DNA of 64,000 bases from Pomphorhynchus laevis (taxonomy: Eukaryota > Acanthocephala > Palaeacanthocephala > Echinorhynchida > Pomphorhynchidae). The stretch is from NCBI GenBank assembly GCA_012934845.2, contig WNNJ02003642.1:1-64000 (forward strand), given 5' to 3'. Below the pieces are notes generated by a model, which was not told the DNA's origin, did no database searches, and saw only the letters and a program-made list of their open reading frames with translations. A program made the position numbers and the translations under genes. Shown in pieces: positions 33,119 to 43,179 of the stretch (positions are counted from its first letter, which is position 1; the number at the start of each line of letters is the position of its first letter).

Positions 33119-33862
33119 TAAAAATCGGATTTATTTTTACGTGAAAAATGCGTGCCGGCGCACGCTTACGTGAGCACAACAAATAACAAAAATCTAAATC
33201 ATGTATCGATAAGGTGCGTACGGAGGCGGTATTTAAATGTAATAAGAAGGAAGCGCGGCGGACGTCGAGAGGGAACTGATTCCAGGCGAGTGTGGCGGCG
33301 ACGAGGAAGGATCGGAGATCGTAGTTGGTAGAGTAATTGGGAACGTGGAGTAAGAGAGAATTACGGGAACGCAGTGATAGAGAGATGGGGTGAGTGTCGT
33401 CTAAGAAAAGGAGTTTGATGAACGATGGGGAGCCGACGGCGATGAGACGAAAAGCTACGAGAAGGCGGAGTTGTATGCGGATGTGTATGATGGGCCAGGA
33501 GAGTTGGACAATACATCTTAATGTGTGGTCAAAGCGACAGGGACGTAGTAGCACTTGAACAGCGGAGTTGATGATGCGTTGTAGGGATAAGATGATGGAT
33601 TTTCGAGAATTGGCGACAAAGCTGGGGCAGTTATCGATTTTAGGGAAACGAAACGATGAAAGAAGAGACATACAGCATTAGAAGTCGATAAGGGGGCGCA
33701 TACTGCGGATGTCACGAAGAATTAAGTTAGACTAGCGGACCTTTTCACGGACGAATGGTTTAAGGGAAATGTGATGATCGAAATAGAATCGTAAGAAAGT
33801 GAGGTTGTGTACTATGGGGATGATTGATGAGGCAAAAGATACAGGGGAGGAGATATACCTGT
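33119..33862 (-). mobile_element. LINE A copy A9, 5'-truncated, mosaic
   Basis: 3' terminus GGATTTATTTTTACGTGAAA with hairpin GCGTGC-CGGC-GCACGC. The 3' two thirds are clearly diverged from A8, but 33690-33855 is almost identical to A8 at 32195-32360, including private variants such as TTCACGGACGAATGG. This points to conversion or a mosaic source copy. Confidence 0.8.
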
Positions 33863-33867
33863 GAGGA

Positions 33868-34160
33868 TAATATTGTGCCACAATTAGAAGAATTTCAGCT
33901 CACATATGCCTTCAAGTTAAATTAAAAACATCATATTATCATCACAGGTATTGTTCCTATTCTTGATACAGCAGGACGCTACTAATCAGTCTGGGTGAGT
34001 TTCATCAGCTGCTGATCCAGCAGCTACTCACCCAGAAGACTGATTAGTACCGTCCTGCTGTATCAAGAATAGGAACATTACTTGTGAGTATAATATTGTG
34101 CCACAACTAGAAGAATTTCAGCTCATAGATGCATTCAAGTTAAATTAAAAACATTCATTG
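33868..34160. repeat. large foldback palindrome with flanking direct repeats
   Basis: The core 33950-34081 is an almost perfect inverted repeat: GTTCCTATTCTTGATACAGC ... GCTGTATCAAGAATAGGAAC. It is flanked on both sides by GGATAATATTGTGCCACAA-type sequence and AGAAGAATTTCAGCTCA. A half-copy lies at 42085-42200, just beyond the other end of G2. Probably a foldback or hairpin-forming transposon. Confidence 0.7.
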
Positions 34161-34356
34161 CAAGTGGCAGCATGAAAAACATTGATCTGGCCAGCGGATC
34201 ACCCACATTGGGTAGGTCTCTAATAGATCGTTAGAGTACGATCCCTTATAAAACAATGTATATCCACACCACTTGAGCAGCCAACCAAGTAGATGTAGCG
34301 TTGAATCAAGATACATACTTCTTGAGTTTAAAGTCGATCAGCACCAGTGTACGGAG
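34161..34356. other. unassigned DNA left of G2
   Basis: Moderate GC, includes CTTATAAAACAATGTAT, a possible TATA-like stretch. No coding recognised. Confidence 0.3.
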
Positions 34357-34442
34357 TGTGACAAGAAAACGACCTTAGAAGGTTTTATTCAACATCTAGA
34401 AAACAAAGAGTTTATGTTTCAATTACAAACAAGATCACGACA
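34357..34442 (-). repeat. G2 3' LTR
   Basis: 86 bp, starts TGTGACAAGAAAACGACCTT and ends GATCACGACA as read on the plus strand. Confidence 0.85.
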
Positions 34443-35345
34443 TTCATCCCTCCAGAGAATAATTGTCCAAGTACTTCGGGGTCCGTCTATTCCTCCCTGA
34501 ACGACACACTGTGAATGATTCGATTTCATTTGGATATTCTCCTACGTCATATCGTTCATTAGTTTGATCAGCAGCTATCTCCGCTTTGCAAACTTCGTTT
34601 TCCTGGATTAGCGGATCAATTTCTCCTGACTTGCTGGATACGTAGTCGCCCCCAACTTCCTTCGGCTGCCCCATAATTTCGCTTTCGTTCGCTAAATTAC
34701 CATCGAGAGGCGGGGCTCTCGCTAAATATCGCGTAGACACCCAACTTTCATAACCATTTGCGTACCGTACAAGAGCATAATTTTGGTTGGAATGAATTAG
34801 CCCGGTCGACTAGGGGGTTAAATTTATGGATACGATTACAACGTTTGACATACACGTCACTTAAATTCACCAACCAATCTGGAAGCGAAGTGTCTTTTGA
34901 TGAACGAGGTTGGTATGTGAACATTCTATTGTGTGGCGTTTCATTCGAAGCAGTGCAGAGTAAGGATCGTAAAGAGTGAAGAGCTTCTAGTAAAACCAAT
35001 TGCCAATTTGATATCGGTAGCTTCATTCCGTCCAATCGCAGAGCTATCGCTTTCCATATGATGCCGTTGAATCTCTCGACCTGACCATTAGAAGTCGGAT
35101 GATATGGAGTTGAATGTGTTAGCGAAATTCTATGCTGAAGCAGATATTGTCGGAAAGCAAACGATGTGATTGAAGATCCTCGATCGGTATGTATGCTATT
35201 TGGGGTGCCAAATATCGAGAACTGTTGATCTAAACATTTCATTACGACATTCGTTGATGTATCACAACATGCGAATCCAAATGGAAATCGACTGTATTCA
35301 CCAACAACTGTAAGCAGGAAGCGATTTTTATTTGTACTAGGCAAG

Positions 35346-35421
35346 TGTTATATTAATTCGATTTAGTTTTATTCTAGATTACTTTGTGTTGAATAAAACC
35401 TACTTGGTTTAAGCTACAACA
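35346..35421 (+). repeat. G3 5' LTR
   Basis: 76 bp from TGTTATATTAATTCG to AAGCTACAACA. It contains GTGTTGAATAAAA; the bases just after the LTR are ATTTATTCAACAC, its complement. Confidence 0.9.
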
Positions 35422-38400
35422 ATTTATTCAACACAATATGGACTCGAATCAATTTCGCTGGATAGTCAACAAGTCAATCAACTCTCACAGTCATCTGGCC
35501 GACGGTCGAACATTCGACTAGAACGATTCGATGTGTCTTCAGATGAAAGCGACAGTCAAAGAAAGTTTAAGCTTTGGAAACGCAACTTCACATATTTGCT
35601 GACGACGATTCCAGACGTAAATCCTTTGGAATGCCTCATGATGCATGTTGGAACACAAGGAGCGAATATATATAAAAAAACCTAATGAAATTCTTGCGAC
35701 GCACATACTGTCGATTCGATCACAGAAAATCGACAAAGATATAGATTCCTTTGTGCAGTCACTACGTTCATTGTCCAGAGATTGCAATTTCAAAACTGCA
35801 ACCGCTGATGAGTTTAGGAATGAGTACATAAGGGATTCGTTTATACGGGGTTTGCGGTCAGATACAGTCAGACAGCGTCATCTCGAATTTGATCAGTTGG
35901 ATTTGGACAGGGATGTCACTGTCGCCAAATCACTTACGACCGCACAACAAAGTATCGGCTTTTATCATTTGACTGACGAATCAAAACCAACTTAGCGGTT
36001 AAGTGTGGTGGCTGTCAACACTGAGAAGAAAATATCCTCTGTAATTAAAATGAATTCCGATAACGAATTGGGTTCAAATCAACATTGTGTAAATCAGGTG
36101 AACGTTACTCCGAACCGTTATACGTACGTAAAGGGTACAACATGTTATTTCAGTGGAGGAAGAAAACATCAACGATTAAATTGTCCAGTCAGAATGATAA
36201 CATGTCATAAATGCGGAAAACAGGGCCACTTTGCTCGTGTATGCAATTCTTCAAAACGAGATCAAATATCATCGTCAGCTGTATTACTTTCATCCCTCAA
36301 CGTGAATTCAACCTTTCAGCTAAAGGTCCCGATCTATATTATGGATAGGAGGTTCGAAGCATTAGTCGACACTGGCAGCTCTTTGAACTTCTTGGATAGT
36401 AAAGTCGCACAGGCGTTAGGCCTTCAAGTACATCGGGTAGATACCCAAGTATATTTAGCGTCAAAAACCATAAAAAGAGTATCCGGAAAATGCACAGCAA
36501 ATTTGGAACTCAACAATAAAAAGTACCTAAACATCGACATGTTTATTCTACCACAACTTTGTACCGACGCCATTTTGGGTCTACCATTCTTAAAAAAACA
36601 TGAGAAATTCACAATACAATTTGGTAGATCTTTGTCATGCTTTGAAATGATAGCTGCATCGATAGTTGAAATCGAGAGTCCTCGATTATTTCAAAATCTC
36701 AGTTCAGATGTACGCCCTATTGCAACAAAAAGCCGGATGTTTAACAAACAAAATACAAAATTTATTCGAAGCGAAATACAACGGATGCTAAATAATGATG
36801 TAATCGAGGAGAGCATATCTCCATGGCGAGCGCAAGTTGTCGTTGTATCCCGGAATACTGGTAGAAAACGACTTGTAGTGGATTTTTCCACAAACGATAA
36901 ACCGCCGCTATACGTTTCTGGATGCTTATCCGCTACCGAGAATAGCCGATCTTGTGAATGAGGTTTCTAAACACAAATATTATTCTCTTGTCGATTTAAA
37001 GGAAGCATATTACCAGATCAATATCGACCCACTGGAACGACACTATACAGATTTCGAGGCTTGCGGAAAACTATACCAATTCAAGAAAATTCCCATGGAA
37101 GTAACAAATGGAGTTTCCAGTTTCAAGCGATACATAAATAAGTTTATAGAGATTCACGGGTTAAAAGGGGTGTATTCATACCTTGATGACATTATTGTGT
37201 GTGGCATAACGATTTCGGATCATGATAAAAATCTAAAACGGTTTAAAGACGCTTTGCTTCGATACGGACTTCAAATCAATAACGATAAAACCCAGTACCG
37301 CGTTGAAACAATACGCACGCTTGGGTACGAGATATCCCACAAAACATTACGACCTGATCCCAGTCGACTCGGAGCGCTAAATCAACTAAGGATTCCACAC
37401 GATAATCAGACACTCAAACGACTTATGGGTTTCTTTTTCTATTATAGCAAGTGGATTAAGAATTTTTCAACAAAAAATAGCGACTTTGACAAGAACGGAC
37501 TTGACGTTTCCATTGGATAGACTCGCTCGTGAAGCTATAGAATTGATCAAAACCGATATAAAAAGTGCATGCGTACATAACATCGACGAGGATGTTCCTT
37601 TCGTGGTTGAAACTGATGCATCCAACACTGCAATTGGCGCGACACTATTTCAAAACGACAGACCCGTGGCTTTCTTTTCAAGAACGCTGAACATTCACGA
37701 AAGACGACATCATATTATAGAAAAAGAAGCATACGCAATAATCGAAGCCTTGCGAAATTGAAAACACTACCTGGCGCCACGTCTCTTTACTCTCATAACT
37801 GACCAGAAGGCTGTAGCCTTTATGTTTGATCACACACATCATGGGAAAGTCAAAAATGACAAAGTTGCAAGATGGCGAATGGATCTTGCAAGTTTCCAAT
37901 ACGCAATACGTTATCGCCCGGGGAACTTCAATAAATCGGCTGATGTTATGTCACGCGACGTATGTGGATCAATAAATCATCTTGAGGATCTTCATAAACT
38001 TCACGAAAAATTGCTACACCCAGGGGTCACACGGATGTTACATTTTATACGAAATCAAAACCTTCCCTACTCGGTAAGTGACGTATTGGAGATTACGTCA
38101 ATGTGTCAAATTTGCTGTCGTATCAAGCCACGTTTCTACAAACCTTCAGTTGATCTTTATATGATAAAGTCGACCTCTCCCATGGAATGCATATCAGTTG
38201 ATTTCAAAGGTCCTCTTCCACGATCATCAACCGGCGCAACATATTTGTTCACTGCAATCGATGAGTACACTCGCTATCCATTTGCTTTTGCTGTCCGCGA
38301 TACATCTGCAAAAACGGCTAAAGCGTGTCTTCGTCAAATCATTGCGTTATGTGGATGTCCAAATTATATCCATTCGGACCGTGGAGCTGCTTTTATCTCT

Positions 38401-39111
38401 CGAAACTTGAAAAGTTGGCTGAGCGTTTGGGTATCTTTTCAAGTCAAACGACTCCTTCCAGACCACAAGGGAACTCACAATGTGAAAGGTTAAATGGAAC
38501 GTTATGGAAGAGCATCTTGCTGGCACTTGAAAATGAAAAATTGGGTCTACCAAGATGGGAAGAGAAATTACCAGATGCGTTATCGTTTATCCGCGGACTT
38601 CTCTGCACTGCAACGGATGATACTCCATACAATCGAATTTTCGCATTTCCGAGACGATACCCTCAAAACCTCAGTCTACCGGGTTGGTTGGTTGACGCTA
38701 ATAACGTGCTATTCAAGCGACTGAATATATTCTCGAAATATGAGCCTGCTGTAGATAATTCGAACTGCTTGACGCGAATCAAGCCTATTCAACTATACGT
38801 GATGGGACGGGGAGAGTTCAAACCGTGTCTACACAACATTTTGCTCCAGAAGGAAATAGAGAGTGTGAAAACCAATCGACATCGACTAATTCAATAAATC
38901 CAAGTACAAATGAGTTGGAAAAGGAAGAAATATCAACATATCACAACGAGCCGGCCGAACCTACGATGTTATACGACAACGATATCATGGAAGTTTCGCA
39001 AACCGACAGAAACGTACAACTCAGCAAGTCCTCGACGATCCCAACGAGTACGGAGGATTCCTGCCAGATATCGGGATTAAGAGACGAACAAACATATTGA
39101 GAGGAGAAGAA

Positions 39112-39187
39112 TGTTATATTAATTCGATTTAGTTTTATTCTAGATTACTTTGTGTTGAATAAAACCTACTTGGTTTAAGCTACAACA
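39112..39187 (+). repeat. G3 3' LTR
   Basis: 76 bp, identical to the 5' LTR. Confidence 0.9.
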
Positions 39188-41948
39188 GCAAGGGCCCTTT
39201 AATATCTAAAGATAGCCTCTCAAATGGTTGAGTTGACTTGATCAACTTTCCTGCTGGAGGATTGAAGAACTTTGGTTTTAATATTGCGCAGCTTTGACAC
39301 CTATTCGAAACCAATCTCACATCGTCGATCGAAAAAGGTAAATTTCGACTCCGAATAAAGTGCCAAAGTCGAGAGATACCTGGATGACACATTTTTGAAT
39401 GAAGATCGGTAAGCTCATTGAGATGATTTGGAGAAATGACAGCGCTAATGACATGTCTTGAGAGAGCATCGGCTGCTTCATTATTCACACCCCGCCGATA
39501 AGAAATATCGAATTGATATTCAGATAGTTCGAGCCTCCATCTAGTTAATTTATCGTTTTTAACTTTGCCGCAAGACGACTGCGAGAAAACGAACGAAATT
39601 GAACGTTGATCGGTAATGACTGTAAAATGGCGACCTGCCAGATAATGACGTCAGAACCTGATAGCTTCGATTATCGCTAGCGCTTCCTTTTCGACAGAAG
39701 AATACTTCTTTGCGCTTTTATCGATGGTCCTGGCAAAGAAGACGATCGGTTTAGATTTTTGCGACAGAGTGGCACCTATAGCAAAATCTGACGCATCTGT
39801 CTCTACAACAAAGGGAAGTGAAAAGTCAATATTTGTTAACGTCGCATTGCTTAACCTTTCCTTGATTATTGAAAACGCATTTACAGCTTCCTTGGATAGA
39901 GGGAATTATGTTGTTTGTGTAAGGGGATGCACGATCTCAGAATAATGATTTATCCATTTTGAATAATGCGAGAATAACCCCAATACACTTTTTAAACTAG
40001 AAATATCCTTGGGTATCGCCAGATCAATTACTGCTTTGACCCTATCAGGATTCGGACAAATAACTTGTTCACTCAATTGGTAACTAAGAATTCGTATTGT
40101 GGAGATACCAAATTGACATTTGGATCTGTTGAGAGTAATATTATAACGTTTCGCTACGTCTACGAAACGTTGAAGGTTATGGTTATGCGCATTGATTGTA
40201 CTTCCAGCGATTACAACATCATCCAGGTATGCAAAGGTGTCTTTTAATTTTTCGGTCTCAATGATCTTCGAGATTATTCGCTGGAACATCGCAACACCAT
40301 TTGTAAAACCAAACGGCATGCGGCAGAATTGATATAGACGTCCATTTGCTTCAAATGCGGTATAACATTTTTCATCAGCCCTGATTGGAATTTGATGGTA
40401 CGCGCTCTTGAGATCCAAAACACTGTAGTACTTGTAGGAAGCGAGCTTGTCGATTAAGTCGTCAATCCTTGGTAATGGGTGAGCGTCCAAACAAGTAAAC
40501 CGGTTGATGGTCAAACTATAATCAATTACCATTCGAGTTGGTTTACGTTTATCTTTCACAAGCACAACTTGAGCGCGCCAAGGAGATATACTATGTTCGA
40601 TAATATCATCCTTTCAGAGACGTTGAACCTCGCTTTCAATGAAGTCTGAATCTTCTGGAGTTCGCTGTGACGCAATAGCTATAGGTTTCACATTGGAAGA
40701 CAAATATGAGATGGGAGATCTATACTCATGGCAGAAGCAGATGCAACAACGATTAAAGGATTCTCGGTACCGTCAAATCGCATCGTAATTGCAGAATGAC
40801 GTTTCATGAAAGGCATCCCTAATATTATTTGAGCGACAAGGTTAGGCAAAGTAAAGAATTTAACGTTCTCGTATATCCGTCCATCTAGTGTAATTGTAGC
40901 GTAAACAAACTTTCGCAAGTTTACCTTAAAAACAGACGATGCCATGCCGACAGGCATGTTTGCCGAATGTGTTTTCAGCTTGCAGTTAGCAAAAACGTCT
41001 TCGCGCATAATATTAATAGAGCTGCCTGTGTCCATCAACGCATGTAGACTCAATCCACCCATTTGTACGATATGTTGTAGTGGATGTGATCTTTCGTTGC
41101 TTGAGCAAAATGTTCCAGCTATAACGGATGTAGATGGAACATGTTTCGATCGACAAACCTTGGCAAAATGACCTTGTTTGTCACAGTTTCGACAACGAGC
41201 GTTACGTGTAGGACACGATGTACGATTGTTGTATGGCTTGCCGCAAAAATAGCAGTTCCGATTCCGATGGATTGTTGAGGACATATCCACTTGAGTTGCA
41301 TCCACAGAACATCCGTCGGTTGGGCACACGCTGTCAACATTACTGACTGACGGATGTTCTTCTGCTGATTCCAACATTGGTTGTCTATTTGATATAGAGA
41401 AAGTCGTTGCTTGTTTGTGGGCGGTTTCGATTGCCCGAGCCAACTTGTACGCATCATACTTTTCCAACACTGTACTCTCCAACAAACGTTCTCTGATTGC
41501 CGTCGAGGAAATGCCAGCGACGAATGTGTCTCGTAGAAACATGTCCCGGTGTCCGTCTGCATTGACCGCTTTAAACTGTACCTGTTTTCCGAGGGATTCC
41601 AAAACTCTGATAAACTGGTCGATTGATTGATCAGACTCTTGTACTGCGCTACGTAGTTGATGTCGCAAATAAACGTCGCTACGATCTTTGACAAATGCCG
41701 ATGAGAGGGATTCGATTGCTGTAGCATATGCAACACATCCATCGATCAAATCGTAAACCGACGATTATACGTGATTGACAAGAAGATTTAGCTTCTGTTC
41801 GTCAGTGATAGATTCAATTGATCCAAGGAAAGCGTCAAATCGTTTGAACTAGTGACGCCACTCGCGTGCGGTATTATCTTGATCCGGCGATAGATCGAGC
41901 ACTGACGGCTTAAGTAACTTATCCATCTCCAAACAATGTTGAATAAAT

Positions 41949-42034
41949 TGTGACAAGAAAACGACCTTAGAAGGTTTTATTCAACATCTAGAAAACAGAG
42001 AGTTTATGTTTCAATTACAAACAAGATCACGACA
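41949..42034 (-). repeat. G2 5' LTR
   Basis: 86 bp, one visible base different from the 3' LTR (CAGAG versus CAAAG). It holds TGTTGAATAAAA; the DNA just inside the element reads ATTTATTCAACAT on the minus strand, complementary to it. Confidence 0.85.
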
Positions 42035-42626
42035 CGGGGTAAACAGATAATAAGGTTCGAAACATGAAATGTAGGTTTGGGTCAGCAACTGATAAGACCC
42101 ACCCAGACTGATTAGTAGCGTCCTGCTGTTTAGGAACAATACCTGTGAGGATTTTTTTCACATGAACAATACCTGTGAGGATAATATTGTGCCACAACCA
42201 TAATGATGTTAGATTACTGATACTGGGGTACAAAATTAAAATTAAAATTGGTAAAATTGTAAAAGTAATTTTATGTGCACAAATTTCGATTAAAATATAC
42301 ATTTATTTAAATAGCTACAATTCGTTAGTAACCGCTAACGCTAAGAATGAAAAACAATGTATGTAGCAGATCAATACAGGCTCGTAATAATACCTAACGG
42401 TTTAAATAAAAATCTTATTTTTAAACTTTAAAGCTTTAAAATAGTGCAATTTTTCAATAACACGATATTGTCGTTTTACGAAATGATCAAGATTTTCAAT
42501 CAATAAAATTTTCTACTTCATGTCACCGTCTTTAATGATAGTTTATGTGTATATAATGTGATTTTAAAAACGACATTAAATTTTAAAGGATTTCCGTTGA
42601 GAGATAATAATATTATTTTTGTGTTT
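42035..42626. other. half foldback copy and AT-rich DNA
   Basis: 42085-42200 matches one arm of the 33868-34160 foldback (GACTGATTAGTAGCGTCCTG, then GGATAATATTGTGCCACAA, in part duplicated). The rest is AT-rich with no gene seen. Confidence 0.5.
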
Positions 42627-42855
42627 TCAAATATACAGAAACAATCAGGTATAGTTGAACGAAAACAAAAATTATTTTGATATTTCGCTAGAAACTACTA
42701 GCATCTTCATAAATTAACAAAAATAAATAATTAACTTTAATAAATTAACTTTATTAAAGTTAATTTCTGAAGATGCTAGTAGTTACTAGTAAAATATTAA
42801 AATAATTTTTGTTGTCGTTCAACTATACCTAATTGTTCCGGGATATTTAAAAATT
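42627..42855. repeat. foldback MITE, copy 1
   Basis: Inverted ends AGGTATAGTTGAACGAAAAC and GTTGTCGTTCAACTATACCT enclose ACTACTAGCATCTTC / GAAGATGCTAGTAGT and a palindromic AT core. The whole unit can fold on itself. A second copy lies at 53270-53465. Confidence 0.8.
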
Positions 42856-42880
42856 TAAAATATAGATCAGGATAAATATA

Positions 42881-42973
42881 TTATTTTTGTGATTTCGTTT
42901 TGTAATCTCGTTTAATATGTTCAAATTGTATAAAATCTCCATTATTAGACTTATCCTCAACAATGTCATTAAC
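42881..42973 (-). CDS. candidate last exon of an unidentified host gene
   Basis: Minus strand, 31 codons including TAA at 42881-42883, reading VNDIVEDKSNNGDFIQFEHI and KRDYKTKSQK. An AG acceptor (CATGGGAG) precedes it. The 45-bp gap to the next upstream exon starts GTATAA and has the same length as the first MIC60 intron. The phase joins cleanly to 43019-43060. Confidence 0.4.
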   Translation of the reverse strand, partial: VNDIVEDKSNNGDFIQFEHIKRDYKTKSQK

Positions 42974-43018
42974 CTCCCATGTATATTACAAAATACAATA
43001 TATTACCGTAAATTATAC

Positions 43019-43060
43019 GGTGACGTCTGTAGTGTCAGCTTTTAAATTCACACAAGTGGT
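43019..43060 (-). CDS. candidate penultimate exon of the same gene
   Basis: 42 bp, TTCVNLKADTTDVT, after a strong acceptor TTTGTTCTTCAG and before donor GTATAA. Upstream exons would lie beyond the satellite array or within 110 bp of it; none was recognised with confidence. Confidence 0.4.
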
Positions 43061-43179
43061 CTGAAGAACAAATAGAATGTTTTCAAATTAATGTGTTTTA
43101 ATATTTGTGGTGTAATAAACATTTAGAATAGTGTCATTTGTTTTCTAAAATTCATGTCCAAATAAGTTTAAAAACAATA

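Larger units (their letters stand above)
35346..39187 (+). mobile_element. G3: Mag-like Ty3/gypsy element with identical LTRs, inserted in G2
   Basis: 3,842 bp. The two 76-bp LTRs (35346-35421 and 39112-39187) are identical by eye and flanked by a perfect 5-bp target duplication GCAAG (35341-35345, 39188-39192). A purine-rich tract GAGGAGAAGA precedes the 3' LTR. Parts: gag with a CCHC knuckle (CHKCGKQGHFARVC), protease (ALVDTGSSLNFLD), RT (YSYLDDIIV), RNase H (ETDASNTAIGATLF), H2C2 and integrase (ISVDFKGPL, HSDRGAAF). Young by LTR identity, but the coding region carries several breaks. Confidence 0.9.
34357..42034 (-). mobile_element. G2: Mag-like Ty3/gypsy element with both LTRs, split by G3
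   Basis: Minus strand. Two 86-bp LTRs (41949-42034 and 34357-34442) differ at one base that I can see, and bases outside are CGGAG and CGGGG, a likely 5-bp target duplication with one change. In order: gag with two zinc knuckles (CYFCGKPYNN and CRNCDKQGHFAKVC), protease (ALMDTGSSINIM), RT (YLDD box), RNase H, integrase. Length without G3 is about 3.8 kb. Very short LTRs and paired knuckles are the known Mag plan. Broken in a few places; fairly young by LTR similarity. Confidence 0.85.

Noticed and set aside
42175-42366. 63-codon plus-strand frame
   Set aside because: Low-complexity Ile/Lys-rich translation of AT-rich DNA next to a repeat.
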